Shown piece after piece: positions 33,038 to 45,269 of a DNA stretch of 64,000 nt. Source of the stretch: Typhlomys cinereus (Eukaryota > Chordata > Mammalia > Rodentia > Platacanthomyidae); contig JALPQD010000115.1 of NCBI GenBank assembly GCA_023101885.1, forward strand, positions 1,619,953-1,683,952, in the 5' to 3' direction. The position numbers and the translations under genes are program-made. Below the pieces are notes generated by a model. The model saw only the letters and a program-made list of their open reading frames with translations, was not told where the DNA came from and did no database searches. The stretch's first letter is position 1. Each line of letters begins with the position of its first letter.

Positions 33038-33262
33038 ATAGAGGGGAAAACTGGGTAGCAGACATGGTTCTCCATAGTTCGCAGATGGAAATAGTTGGTA
33101 CTAACTATATTCCCTCACTTAAAGGTACGCTCAATTAGTTTTTCCGTTTGGAGCCAAAGAATAAACAGAAAAGTAGAACCCTCCTACTACTGCTGACTTG
33201 CCTTCTAAAAATATTTCTCAGGGCTGATTGACCACAGTGACGTCCCAAATAGGACAGCATGT

Positions 33263-34330
33263 TAAGGTTGCTGTGAAAGTCTGTTGATAAAAAAGAAGCA
33301 AATGCAAAGCAGACTTAAGCAATACGAATTTTATTATTAGACCTGGTGTCCAAGAGGACAACTACAGTTCGGCTTTAAGATGGGAAATCATTACAACAGA
33401 GGAGATAGCTTAAAATCAAACAGACCATTGGAGGTAAGCGCTACCGCTAGCATGGCAGGGGAAATCTACAGAGCCCATGGGACGCAGGCACTCCTCACTT
33501 TTTTTTTTTTTTTTCTAGATTCTGGAACTTGAAAACTTTTTTATTTATTTATTTAATTCTTCCACTCATACAAAGTTGATAAGTACCCCATTCCCCCTCC
33601 CTCCCTCCCTCCACCCCTCCCTGGATCCTCTTGTTTTTTCCCCCTTTTCCCTTTCCTTTCCCCCCTCCCTTTCTCCTAGTGCTCTCCCCCTCCATTCCTG
33701 GAGCATCCTTTAGTGTGCATGCCAAACTTCCCTCTGGGTCCTCTTCTCTGATGAGGTGTAAGGACTCAGTGGCATTGCCTAGAGCTCTTTTTTGTGTTCC
33801 CCTTTAGTATAGGAACACTATTGTGACTGTTAATCCCTTGTCTCTAAGAATCCTAGTGCCTGTGACCTCCGCAATTACCAACATATCATTGAATCCCCAA
33901 AGTCTAGCATGGATCACAGGGATTCCTCACTTTTATAGCTTCTAGACATTTGCTCAGGGGTTATCACAGAAGCAGGAAAGTAGGGTGTGGAGAGCGAACG
34001 ACTATCAGGCAAAGGTAGTCCTCTCTCAAGGCCAAAGGGGTTGAGAGGCCGGTGAATCTAAGAGATAAGCTACTTTAGTTTGGGGAACGGTAAACTGGTA
34101 CGGTCAGCTTTGGGGACTGTCACCCTTTACTCAAGATAGAGGAATTTTACACAGTGTTCTAGCTATGGCTAACCACTTATCTCCAGAGAATTCTATTTGA
34201 CCCTCTGTCACATCGCTAGGAGATACAGGTCTAGTAGGACCGAGTGCAGTTAAGTCTCTGTTCTTGTGTGAGCCCAGGGCTGTCTCAGCTCGACGCTGCT
34301 GAGCATTACGCTTCACAGTCACACTCACGT
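33263..34330 (-). mobile_element. Probable ERV LTR (minus), split by an L1
   Basis: Read on the minus strand: a TATA-like ctataaaa (complement of 33931-33938), then, after removing the L1 insert (33499-33922), gtagcgcttacctccaatgg, a poly(A) signal aataaaattcg (complement of about 33330-33340), and an end tttcacagcaaccttaaca. The order is that of an LTR of about 640 bp. The right edge is uncertain. Confidence 0.5.
33499..33922 (-). mobile_element. Truncated L1 (minus) with 5' inversion
   Basis: The degenerate TSD cctcactttt occurs at the left edge (33493-33502) and at 33925-33934. From the left: a T-run, a short non-L1 piece (about 33515-33538), a second T-rich tail, the L1 3' end and 3' UTR. 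At 33863/33864 the orientation flips: 33864-33921 is L1 3' UTR in plus orientation (aaagtctagcatggatcaca), the signature of twin priming. Confidence 0.85.
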
Positions 34331-34688
34331 CTCACAGAATAAGCAGGAAGCATGGGGAGGATGGAATTCTGGCCAAGAAGATCCCTGCTGCTACAGGACT
34401 CCACGGCAACAGGACTGCAAAGCATTTACTCCATGACCAGTGCTCACCGTCAGGGATCTGCGCCGGTGCTTCAGGAAAATGCCTCAGGAACCACATCCTG
34501 GTCACAGCTACCAGGAGGACAAAGCAGCAGCTGTGGCTTCCTTATTAAATACGCAGTGCTGGTTTCCCTGGGGCAGATGGCATTTCTCATTGCCAGCTTA
34601 AAATGTAAATAAATGCAGTCTAGCCTCATACTGCATTGATTCTCTCAGGCACTGGTTGCACTGGTTCACAATTGGGAGGCATGCTTTT

Positions 34689-35384
34689 TTTATATTTATT
34701 TATTTATTTTTCCCAATCATACAAACTTAATAGGTACCCTATCCCCTCCCTCCCTCCACCCCTCCCCAGTCCTCCTTGCATCCTCTCCCCCTTTTCCCCT
34801 TCCTTTCATCCCCCTCCTTCCCTTTCTCCCAGTGTCCCCCTCTTCCCTCTACCCATTCCCTAGAGCATCCTTTAGTGTGAATGTCAAACTTCCCTCTGAG
34901 TCCTCCACTCTAGTGAGGTGTAAGGACTCAGTGACATTGCCCAGAGCCCTTTCTTGTGCTCCCCTTTAGTACGGGAACATTATTGTGGCTGTTAATCCCT
35001 TGCTTTTAAAGATCCTAGTGCCTGTGATCCATGCTAGATTTTGGGAAGGGTCGTTGACATGTCAGTCATTGTGCAGATCATGCAAAGTCTGATTATGGCT
35101 ACTGTGGCCATAACGTGTGCGGAGTATCTTGTGTGTCATTGCTCTTCCCCATCTTTAGGCTCTTACAATCTTACCACCCCCTCTTCTACATATTTCCCTG
35201 AGCTCTAGGATGCGGAGAGCTTTGGCTGGTCTGGTCCATGTGATTAATGTAGGGTCTCTGATACTCTGAATTATGGTTTGTTGTTGTTTTCAGTTTTGCT
35301 TTTCCTGCACTGCCCTTGGCTCCATCCTGATTGGTATTGGAGGTCACCTCCTAACCAGAGATAAAAGGCTGTTTAAATGGGGGT
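34689..35384 (-). mobile_element. 5'-truncated L1 3' UTR (minus)
   Basis: The TSD ggcatgctttt lies at 34678-34688 and 35385-35395. The 3' end reads cccaatcatacaaacttaat, the same older subfamily as 469-1931. Confidence 0.92.
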
Positions 35385-35514
35385 GGCATGCTTTTGAAAG
35401 CTGTGTTCAGACCATCCAGCTAAGAAAGGCACCTGAAAGACCAACCTGGTCAACTTTGGATCTTGCCTTCCTAGTCTCCTGACTCACTCAGATTCTACAT
35501 TGATATTGGTTTCT

Positions 35515-35660
35515 TTCCTTTCTTTTTTCTATTTTCTTGCCCTTTCACCTTGTTCTCTCCTTCTCCTCCTCCTCCTCTTCTTCCTCTTTCTCTTCCTTCT
35601 TCTTATCTTCCTCCTCTTTTCTTTCTCCTCTTTTTTCTTTCTCTGTACATCTCTTTCTTT
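35515..35660 (+). repeat. CT-rich tract
   Basis: Irregular pyrimidine-rich stretch (ctcctcctcctcttcttcct). Confidence 0.85.
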
Positions 35661-35948
35661 AACAACTCTTCATATTAGCAAGTGTAGGATGGCCTCTCAT
35701 ATTGTCTTATTGTGCAATTCTCTAGGGTCCATGGCATTACCTTTTCCTATGCTTGTCATTCTCCTATTGTAAGATATCTTATTAGCTTCAATCTTTGACA
35801 GTTACAAATAAAACTACTTATAAACATCTTCATGCAGGTTTTGTATCATGCATGTAGTTTTTCTTCTTGGATGAGGTGATTGTTCGGACCTTTTTCCATC
35901 TTTTAATTTGGGTTGTTTGCCTTCTGTTTGTTAAGTTGGAGCATTTCT
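35661..35948 (-). mobile_element. Ancient L1 ORF2/3' relic (minus)
   Basis: Contains acaaataaaactacttataa and atttgggttgtttgccttct, familiar minus-strand L1 text, heavily diverged. Confidence 0.5.
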
Positions 35949-35949
35949 C

Positions 35950-36058
35950 TTTATGCAGGGTCTCACTGTGCAACCAGGCTGGTCTCAAACCCTTGATCCT
36001 TCTTCCGCAGCCTCCCGAGTTCTGGGATTATAAGCATGAGTCACCATGCCCAACTTGG
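35950..36058 (-). mobile_element. B1 SINE (minus)
   Basis: cagggtctcactgtgcaacc, ggctggtctcaaacccttga, cctcccgagttctgggatta: the reverse complement of the 7SL-derived B1 body. Confidence 0.9.
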
Positions 36059-36189
36059 GGATACTTTTTTTTAATGTTGCTAATAAATATCCATTTGAGT
36101 TGCTGTGCTTGCACAGGATGATCTGATACACCAGTACAAATGATAAGGTAAGGAACGGATAAGTTAACGACACAAGTAGAAACAAACAG

Positions 36190-36395
36190 AACTGGTGAGA
36201 TGGCTCAGCGGGCAAAATTGCCAGATATCCAGTCCCTGGGAGTTCACGTGGAAAAGTCAAGTGTGGAAAAGCTCAGCACTCCTCCAGTGAGATGGGGGGC
36301 AGAGGCAGGAGAATCACCTGGAAGCTCACACACACAGCACAGTGGCAGGAATAACAAGAGATTCTGCCTCAAAAATAAAAAGTTGTATCTAACCT
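36190..36395 (+). mobile_element. B4/B3-like SINE
   Basis: Head aactggtgagatggctcagc, then gaggcaggagaatcacctgg and agattctgcctcaaaaata, consistent with a tRNA head fused to a B1-like right part. Confidence 0.65.
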
Positions 36396-36431
36396 TCACA
36401 AACACACGATGCATGTGTACACACCTGTTCT

Positions 36432-36436
<5 letters not shown>

Positions 36437-36492
<56 letters not shown>
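36437..36492 (+). repeat. (CT)n(CA)n compound microsatellite
   Basis: Two adjoining dinucleotide runs. Confidence 0.95.
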
Positions 36493-36639
36493 GCCAGGAA
36501 CATAAAATATTTCTAAAAATAACAGGGATGAGTGAAAAATATATATTTCAATCTATTTGCTTGAGTGTGTGTGCACATGTGTGTGATATATGCTGTGTGT
36601 GTGTGCATGTGGGCGTGCTCACGTCACAACACATTGTGG

Positions 36640-36876
36640 AGATCGAGGATAGCCTTCAGGTGTTCAACTTTCCACCAGCTCTCTTCCTTGCTGATGGGTA
36701 AGCCAGGTCGAATGGTTCCTTTTCCCATTTCTTCGTAAGGAAACAGGAATTGGGGAGCAGCGGGGTTGCAGACATCATACCACTGTGACCAGTGTTTGCA
36801 CAGAACCTGGGGATGCAAACTCCAGCGCTCACACTTAAGCAACAAGCACTTTGCCCACTGATCCATCTCCCTGACC
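36640..36876 (-). mobile_element. tRNA-derived SINE (minus)
   Basis: gcttgcccactgatccatct-like text at the right (caagcactttgcccactgat) is the reverse of a B2/B3-type head. The body is diverged. Confidence 0.65.
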
Positions 36877-37325
36877 TAATTTCATTTTATTAAGTCCCAC
36901 CTTTGTTTGTTTTTTTACACAAACAGAATACCTATATGGAGACAATGTGGTGTTTATTGGTCAAAATTAAGAGGTCAGAGATGCTGGACTTGAAAGTATG
37001 GCTCTGCTGGTTAGATTATCTGCTTCCACCAGGAAAACAAGCCACACTCGCCCTTGCAGTCCTTTCCTGCCTTGCCAAGAATCACAAAAGAGTGTAGAGA
37101 ATACAATGTTCATTTCTTTTTAGTTCAGCAGCATCAGGGTAACTGGCCAGACAAACGGCATTTTAAAATGTCCCAAGCCTGCTCCCTTCTGGCTGTTTGT
37201 AAGACTTGTGGGCAGCGTGTGAGCAGCACATGTGTGGGAAAGATCTCCCCATCTGTCAGGAACATCTACAATTTAAAAAGGTCTCGGTCTCTGTCCTGAA
37301 ATATATGGGAAAGCTATCATGCTCC
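36877..37325. other. Unassigned sequence
   Basis: Nothing recognised. Confidence 0.4.
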
Positions 37326-37330
37326 CAAGT

Positions 37331-37369
37331 TTTTTTTTTTTTCTTCTTCTTCTTCTTCTTCTTCTTCTG
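37331..37369 (+). repeat. (TTC)n microsatellite
   Basis: T-run followed by about nine ttc units. Confidence 0.95.
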
Positions 37370-37649
37370 ACTGACTGGTATAGAGCATCTGTGTTGCCAT
37401 GGAGACACTGAGACAATCCTAGTCTTGCTGCAGAAAGAAGGGCTCCATTTCTGAAGGGAACCTACAGACTCAGGCGCGTTGGGGGTACCTTGTGAAAACA
37501 GAACACACAGCAGAGGAGACCCACAGGCTCACTTCCTGGGAACAACACCTCAAATCCCCCCCCCATTTTGAATTTCTTTTTTTTTTTGTTTACTTAACAA
37601 TGTAGGTCAAAATATTCTCAAAATCCCATCCTCCTGCCTAGCCTCAGCT

Positions 37650-37651
37650 CG

Positions 37652-37742
<91 letters not shown>

Positions 37743-37822
37743 TTTCTCTTTCTTTCTTTCTTTCTTTCTTTCTCTTTCTCTCTTTATTTTCTTTCTTCTT
37801 TCCTTCTTTCGTTCTTTCCTTT
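37650..37822 (+). repeat. (TTTC)n microsatellite
   Basis: About 170 bp of ctttcttt, perfect for the first ~90 bp (about 23 units), then imperfect. Confidence 0.97.
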
Positions 37823-37924
37823 ACATTTACCTGTGTGTATGTATGTGTATGTCTGTGTTTCTGTTGTGCACCTACATATCTGTTTGCACAAGTGCATGGA
37901 GCCGAGGGGATCGCAGCAGAAGTT

Positions 37925-38340
37925 GGACTAGGGAGATGGCTTAGTGGTGAAAGTCTTTGCCTCATAAGCAAAGGAACCTGAATTGGGATCCCCTGATTTC
38001 ACATAAAAATACCAGACAGGTATGGTGGCCCACCTGTAATTCTAGCCCCGGAGATGGAGCCCGGGAAACCCAGAGCAAGGCAGTTAGCCAGATTAGCCCT
38101 AATAGCATGCTCTGGATCTAATAGAGCACCCAGGCTCCTAACAGTAAAGTGGAAGATCAATCAAGGATGATTCCTGATATCATCCTTAGGCCTCTTAGAT
38201 ACACACACTCAAGTGCACATGTGTGCATACAGCCACATACAACATATACTCACCTACATACAAATCACGCACACACACACACACACATACACACACACAC
38301 ACACACACACAACACAACACACTATACAAATGTACATTAA
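37925..38340 (+). mobile_element. Long-form tRNA-derived SINE
   Basis: Head gactagggagatggcttagt with A and B boxes, middle part atggtggcccacctgtaatt, then gatgattcctgatatcatcc and a CA-rich tail (38268-38320). It is longer than the 60988 form because it keeps a middle block also seen at 52433-52820. Confidence 0.85.
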
Positions 38341-38419
38341 AAAAATAACTAGCATGGGAAAATGGAGAACTGAATTCCCACTAAGGCATAGACAGAGCAG
38401 CGGTCCCTGGTTTCTGTAG

Positions 38420-39890
38420 TGACTTTGGCTCCATATTTGGTCTTTGTGTTTCCATAAATTTTTATTATCAGGGGATTATTGAAAGTATTCATTAGTCAAA
38501 GAACAGCGAGAAGAACAGTGACAGACCTTCCATAAATAATGTTCCCCATTTTTAAGCGCATTTTTCAGTCATTATCTTGAGAGAAAACAAGCAGCTGGCC
38601 CTCTTAACAAAGAGGTTTAATAGGATACTGGGAAAGAGGGGAAAAATTGAAGCAAACAATGCCTGTTTTCAGGGCCAGCCGCACAAAACCAATCCTGACA
38701 AGGTGAGGCCAGCAGCGTCGTAAGAGACACAACACTCGGTAATGAAGGGTCCCCTAATTATTGCCATGATGGGAAGCACATTGTTCAAAACATTCTGAAC
38801 CCTGAAATTGCGGCAGCAAATCCACCGGCTGCTGTGACTCATTCTCTGCGAAGCTAGCTGGAAAGGCAGATGGAGAGATCGCTGTCTCCCGGGTCCCCCT
38901 GCCCATCGTCAGCTCTCCACCCTACCTCTGTCTTCCATTCCCCGTTCATCCAGGACAGGCCTGACACTTTCAAAGTTTCCTTGTGACCTCCAGCCTAGTT
39001 TGTTCATTCTTACCTTCTTTGCAGTTTTACACCAAATTAGCAAACTCCGAAAAATAGATGTTTTGCAAAGACATCACGGAATGTTCTGAAAGACCCAAAT
39101 AAGAGATGCTCTGGTTTGTTTAGTCAATTTGTCTCCTTGCATGACACCACATACACACGCATGCTGTTTAATTGTAAAATTCAGATGTTGGCTGGTGGAG
39201 GCCAACGTCTGGGAACAAAGAAACACGAAGATGCCTTCTAAGTTTCACTTAGGCTAAATTAACTGTGTGGGCAACAGAAAGGGTGCTGCCTTTTCCTTAA
39301 ATATATATATTAGCAGAGATGAGATGCAGGCTAAACAAATGCTGTTTTGTGAAGAATGAATTATGTAAATGTAATTTATACCATTAACTGGGCTTGTAAA
39401 TTCAATCCACTCAACACAGAAAGGCTTCCGTGCAGTGAATATTCCTGAGGTTGTTAAATATGTTAAAAGAAACATGGAGCAGCTGATAGAAAAACATGTT
39501 CCCCTCATCACAAAAGCTGTTTTGAAACAATAGTTTAAATGCCTGCTGAATATTTACAATCATGAGTTTTTAACTCATGGTTAAATTTTCTTCTAAAAAT
39601 ACGTTCAGTGCGCCATTCATCCAGGCGCCATGCAAATGCTGGCGGACGTGCTGAGAACTCTTAGAGTTAATAAGGGCTGCGGTATGTGGTGGTTGCTGGA
39701 AGGGAGCCAGCCCTTTCTGAAAAATAAAAATAAAACTATTTAACTGTCACCTGGAATACAACAAGGAACACACATGCAGACAGTTTTATGCTACTCTAAA
39801 GCACTCACCAGTCACCAATCATCAGACAAAGGATTTATAATAATGATATTTAAATATTAGCAGGACAGGAATCATTTTAAATGTAGCATT
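38420..39890. promoter_or_regulatory. Repeat-poor 1.5-kb block, possible conserved non-coding DNA
   Basis: No repeat is recognised, which is unusual for this window. It is AT-rich, has an octamer-like atgcaaat at 39630-39637 and a short hairpin catgagtt/aactcatg at 39561-39579, and no long frame. A regulatory role is inference only. Confidence 0.3.
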
Positions 39891-39894
39891 TTAT

Positions 39895-40440
39895 TTTTTA
39901 ATTCTCTTAAAATAAATGCACTATTTTTATTCTCTTAGAGTTTCATATGTGAATATGGTGAATTTGTGATATTTTCACACCTTAATCCCCAACCCCCCCT
40001 TCCCCTTAGAACACGTCTTCCCTATCAGCCTCGCTCCTGTTCCCATGCCTTTTTGCACGTGTGGCTCACTGTGTTCCATATGGGTTGCCTTTGACGGCAT
40101 GTGCCTAAGTGCTTGCTGGAGCATGAATCATATGTCAGTGGGTACGTCTTTGAAGAAAGCATCTTTCCTCCCCACCGCCCATGCAGCACTAACTCTCCAA
40201 AGTCTCTCAGGGAGGCGTGGGGCCTCTTGCTAGCTTTCCCCTTCCATGGTGAATTGTTGATAGGCCAAATCCTGTGCATGTCTTGTGGCAGAATACATGG
40301 TTGTAGTGAGTTCACGGACACAACAGTCTTGTCATTTCCAGAAGATACTGTCTGGCTGCAGTGTCTGCCTTGCTTCAGACTTTTACATTCTTACCAACCC
40401 CTCTTCCACAATTCTTTAATGTTTTGTGAACCTCAAGGTG
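39895..40440 (-). mobile_element. Old L1 3' UTR relic (minus)
   Basis: CT-rich text, then cattcttaccaacccctctt, which parallels the younger L1 3' UTR line cttaccaccccctcttc. Confidence 0.55.
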
Positions 40441-40622
40441 ATAAATGTATTATTTAAGAGTATAAACAAAACTTTAAAGTATTAATAAGTACATATATTA
40501 CATGTTAAATATATATGCATTTACTATATATTCGTATTAATATATCATATATATTTGTACTAACATGTGTTTATATACATGTATGTATATGTGTGTGTGA
40601 TATATATATATATATATATATT
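40440..40622 (+). repeat. AT-rich region with (TA)n
   Basis: Long TA/ATAT text, ending in (TA)12 at about 40598-40620. Confidence 0.9.
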
Positions 40623-40623
40623 A

Positions 40624-40775
40624 AACCAGCAAAATGGTTCAGTGGGTAAATGTGCTTGCCTACAGACGCCAACAGTTTAAATTCAATCACCAGAACCTAT
40701 ATGGTGGAAGGACAAAATTGACTCCAGAAAAGCACTTCTCTGACCTCCATGATACATATCACCAAAGAGCGCGAA
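40624..40775 (+). mobile_element. B3-like SINE
   Basis: ccagcaaaatggttcagtgg, tgtgcttgcctacagacgcc, cacttctctgacctccatga. Confidence 0.75.
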
Positions 40776-41394
40776 ATAAAAATTTCTCATTTTGCTCTGC
40801 GGGGGAAACTGAGGGGTTGGGGAGGTCAGACTCCAGCATGCACACCAGTGCCCACCCCCCCCACCTTCCCATCAAGACCTCTGTGCTGGCCTCGGGTGTG
40901 CAGGTGGTCTCTGAGTGCTGAGGCAGTTCTCCTGTTCTAGCTCTTCACTAGGCTTGTTGCTTCGCGCACTGGAACGATCCCAGACCAACAGTAGCACTGA
41001 CAGACAGTTCTTCGAGGAAAACAGAAGAGCCCACGTGAAAGGTTTCAGTGTGAACTTTCATTCTCTTCGACTTCCTGGTACTGCATGTGTAGCCCTGTCT
41101 CGAAGCACTGATTATAGACTCCTCAAAAGAGGCAGATTCGGTGTCTTCCTCATTTATGCCCTCAGAGTGCTGTATCAGGCAGGTTCATGTATGGCATTGG
41201 CAAACTAAATACATCCTCCACAATGAGGATGTGCTTCACAAAGATAAGAAAGAATTGCTGTACAGAACAATGAGTCCCCCCACGTCCAGCTTTGCTCCTA
41301 AAGACAAGATGTGTGACAAAAACAAGAGCAGAGAGCCTCAGGGACATTGTCAGAGAAATTCATCTGACAGACAGCATCACATTTGGAGAATCCT
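40776..41394. other. Unassigned sequence
   Basis: Overlapping short frames in several phases, none recognisable. Confidence 0.4.
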
Positions 41395-41395
41395 T

Positions 41396-41470
41396 ATGGG
41401 AAAGAGAGAGGGAGGGAGAGAGGAAAGAAAGAGAGAGGAAGGGAGAGAGGAAAAAGGAAAGAAAGAAATC
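41396..41470 (+). repeat. GA-rich tract
   Basis: gggagagaggaaagaaagag-type purine run. Confidence 0.9.
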
Positions 41471-42768
41471 TACATAAGACATCCAAAAACTGGAGAGAGA
41501 AAAGGTAGAAGCACATGCAGAAAAAGGCCACCAAGCTAAACACAGCTCAGCTTGGTGCTCCATGGTGAGAGAGGGGTAGCAGTAGCCCCATTCACAAAGT
41601 AAGCAAGGCAGCGCTGATGAACGGAGACTGGCAGTCAGGTCTCAGGGAAAGCCCACACACACCCGCGCAAGACTCAACTCCATTTGCAGGCTTTGATTCC
41701 TGGGGCAGACAGACCAGCAGTGGAGAAAAATCCCATTTTGTTGCTCTGTGTGACTCAGAGGGCAGTGGTCAGAAGCCACACTAAGAAGGAGACTGTTGTT
41801 TACAACTGAACTAACCTGGCTGGGTGTGGGGGGGGGGGGATAAGGGGGAAGAAAAGGTAGGAGAAGACAGAGTGGGAGGCAGCCCTGGGAGGTAGCTGTG
41901 AAGAGTGGGGAAGTTGCAGACATGTGGAATGTGTGTGTGGCAGGAGATTCCGTGTACAAAGGTACACCACCCTCAGGGCTTGGACCCGTCTGAGGCTAAC
42001 CCCTCTGAATCTGAGGTCAGTAGGTAGATTAGCCTCTGGAACTACCTACCTACCTTTCACTTGCTGTGAAGCCCAAGAACTCTGAAGCATTGAGACTACT
42101 TAACACCAGCAGCTGCATGTCTCCAACAGGGCAAGCAATACCCAAGAGGTCTTGGAAGTATGAGACAGCTTCGTGCTGTGGTTGCCCCCTACGTCCCCAA
42201 GGCACTTGGGAGACACCCTCCAGCTCAAACAGTCATTACTCCAAAGGGTACGATCAGGAGTGTTAGAAAAAGGAAAGAACCTCCCAGCCTTCAGAATGCA
42301 AAGCCAAGTACACAGAGGCAAGGGCCTTAGGTACATAAAGAAGGAAAACTACCACAGTGAATATACTTGCCCACTAAAGACTCAACGAATGGGCTAATCA
42401 TTAGAAAAGACACAAGACCACAGTTCTTGATACTCTCTCCTACCATGCACATCACTGACAGATTCCAATTTTTGAGAACCCAGAAAGAAACTTCTCCAAT
42501 AATTCACTTTTTAAAAAATTTTGGGCCCTCATTATTTATTGTTTGTTCTTTTTTTATATATAAACCTTAAAATTTAAACTTTTAAAAAAATATAACTATT
42601 GTATTTTTTAAGGAATAGGTCTTCACTTCATATATGCATCTTACTTCTTTTATGCATTTTAAATAGGCAATCTCTTTTCTTTCCTTTCTTTTTTTCTCTC
42701 CCCACCCCATTTCCCTCCTTTCTTTTTTCTTTCCACTACACTCACTATGCTTTTAATGGTGACTTTAG
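41471..42768. other. Unassigned sequence
   Basis: About 1.3 kb with no repeat or exon recognised. G-run at 41828-41840 and CT-rich text at 42670-42735. Confidence 0.4.
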
Positions 42769-43060
42769 GGCTGGAGAGATGGCTCAGAGGTTAAGCCTTT
42801 GCCTTGCAAGCAGAAGGACTTGAGTTTGGATCTTAGATCCCAAATGAAAACACCAGTCAGAAATGGCAGTAACCCACACGTCCAGCTCTGGAGGACTGAA
42901 CCTGGAAAACCCCAGAGCAAACCAAAAAGGAGGTAGGACAATCCAGGATGATTCCAGAAATCACCCTTGGGCCTCCACAAGCCACACATACAGTGCTTTC
43001 TTCTACACACACACACTCATGCACACTCACACACATACATACCTGAAGCTACACACACAG
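42769..43060 (+). mobile_element. tRNA-derived SINE
   Basis: ggctggagagatggctcaga head, B box gagtttggatctt, gatgattccagaaatcaccc, CA-rich tail. Confidence 0.9.
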
Positions 43061-43089
43061 AAAAATAATAATAATGACAAAAATATCTT

Positions 43090-43590
43090 ATTGGTTTAAA
43101 AGAAAGTTCTGTTTTATCTTTTATTTCCTTCTTACATCTAAACTAATTTTCTTTCTTAATTTTATTTTCTTAATTTCTTTCTTTCTTAATTTCACCAATA
43201 GGAAATATATGTTCTTTCTTCTTTTATCATTTCTAGTCTCTTACTCTTTTATCTCCTTCTCCATAGTATGCACCTCCACTTATCCTTCTTTTATTCATTG
43301 TTTCTCTGTTTTTCTCACATCGCTACCTCTTTCCTTTGATTTGTTCACATTTCTACATTTTACCTTAGATAATTCATAATTTACCCTAAACAATTCATAA
43401 AACTTCATAGCAAATTCTACATTTTCTCCTTTTTCTGTTTTGAGATCATTGATGATGTATCCATGGGCTTTAGTTGACTTCAAATATATTTCTCTATCTT
43501 ACATTGTTTAGTGTTGTTGTTGTTACAATAGTTTCCTTTCTCCTTATTAAGGAACACTGGGACCTGGCCCTTCAGAAGTAGGCTGTCCAA
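43090..43590. other. T-rich sequence, unassigned
   Basis: Pyrimidine-rich and AT-rich. The plus frame rich in F/L/S is a composition effect. Confidence 0.4.
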
Positions 43591-45185
43591 TAAAATCACC
43601 CCAAACCAGAAGAGATAGCCAAAGCAAGAGAGTACAAATCACGGCAACAAAAAAACAATCAATATGTAAAAGCAAATCAATATCCAGAAGATTTAAGTCC
43701 TCAAGCTGCCAAATGCAAAGATATTGGAATAGGCAAGACTCTAGATAAAAGATTTCAAAATGTCTGTTAAAGTAATCAGTGTCTTAAAAGATTTGAACAA
43801 CAATTTGATGGTCTCAACCCAGGACACAGACAGGAAAGTCAGTAGCATGAGAGGAAAATTCAGCTAAGAAACTAAGATTTGGGAGGAAAATACAAACGTT
43901 GGGGATGAGAAACTCAATGAATTGACATATAAGCATAGCAGAAAACATCACCAACAGACCTGACTAAGCATGAAGGAACTTCAGAATCAGAAGGGAAAAT
44001 TAATAAAATACTAGTTTAGACATTAGTAAGTGTGATAGTTAATCCTGGGTGTCAACTTGATCACACTGGCATTAATTAAGATCAGCTAAGACCACCTAAA
44101 GAGATTATCTGGATCAATTCATTTACAATACAAAGATCAGCCCTAGATCTGATTGGAACTTCCCTAGATCTCCTTGGAGCCTCCAGTAGCAAACCAGATA
44201 AAAGGAACCATAGAACAGGAGACAAAGAACAGGAGGGACTCTTTGAGGCTGTGCTAGAAAAAACTCTTCCCTCCTGCCGCCCGGTTTCTTCGTTTTTTCA
44301 ACCCTCCAGCTCTCCAACCCTCCAAGTCTTCAATATGACTGAAGACTCTCTGGTAATCCTCCAGCCTTCAGCAATCACCCACTAGACTACTGAACTGAGC
44401 AGCTACTGGCAGCCATCGTTGGACTACCTCAGCCATATCTCATAAACCAACTCAATAAATTCCCTTTTTATATATTCATTCATTCTAGAGAACCCTGACT
44501 AATACAGTAAGAAAAAAAATAAACAAGCATGACCACAACATATAAGAACCCTGCAATATGATTGAAAAGAATCCATAGGGATTGAAGAAAAAGTTAGATG
44601 AACACAAAAGGAATCGATTTGATGAAATCACAACAAAATATCTCCAAATATATAGAGGGAAACAGAAAGTCAAACAAATCCAAGAGGCTATTAGAAACCC
44701 AAGTGCACATGACCAAAGAAGAGTCAGAGTCTCTCCATGATATAGTATAGACATGCTGTCAAAAAAACAAAGCAAAGAAACTGTATTCAAGGCTGCAAAG
44801 GGGACCTGCCAGCTAGACTTAGAAAGCCAGAAGCATCAGATGCAACCCTAAGTCAGGAAAGCATGAAACAGATCAACCAGAAAAATGCATAGCTATCAGC
44901 CAAGACAGCTATATCTGGCAAAGCTAAAACTGATGGAGAAATAAGGGTATCTCAAAATAAGCATCTACCTAAATAATTCATGACCATCGTGCTCATACCA
45001 CAGAAGATATTAAAGAACTACTATATGCATAGAAAGAAGAACAATAGTCTCAAACGCAAGAGCACAAGAATAAATTTCATGAGAGGACTAGCTAAACAAA
45101 GAGCTAGGAAAGAATCCACAATAAATAGGCAAATGAATGACAAAATTAGACTTACCTTTAAATACATAGGTGTTTTAGAATGAAT
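43591..45185 (+). mobile_element. Old L1/HAL1-like ORF1 relic, split by an LTR
   Basis: A-rich, K/N/Q-coding text on both sides of the LTR, ending with agacagctatatctggcaaa, which resembles an L1 ORF1 C-terminal motif. Frames are broken throughout. The assignment to HAL1 or L1 ORF1 is tentative. Confidence 0.45.
44031..44506 (+). mobile_element. Solitary MaLR-type LTR with perfect 5-bp TSD
   Basis: It begins tgtgatagttaatcctgggt and ends ccctgactaataca. The TSD gtaag is at 44026-44030 and 44507-44511. A poly(A) signal (aataaattccc) lies near the 3' end. The minus relative is at 17984-18453. Confidence 0.85.
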
Positions 45186-45269
45186 TATGCAATCAATAAG
45201 TTTTCTACAATAGCTCATGTAAAAATAATTTTTTGAAGATTGTAACAGAATCCTTTTTCCCACTTTATT

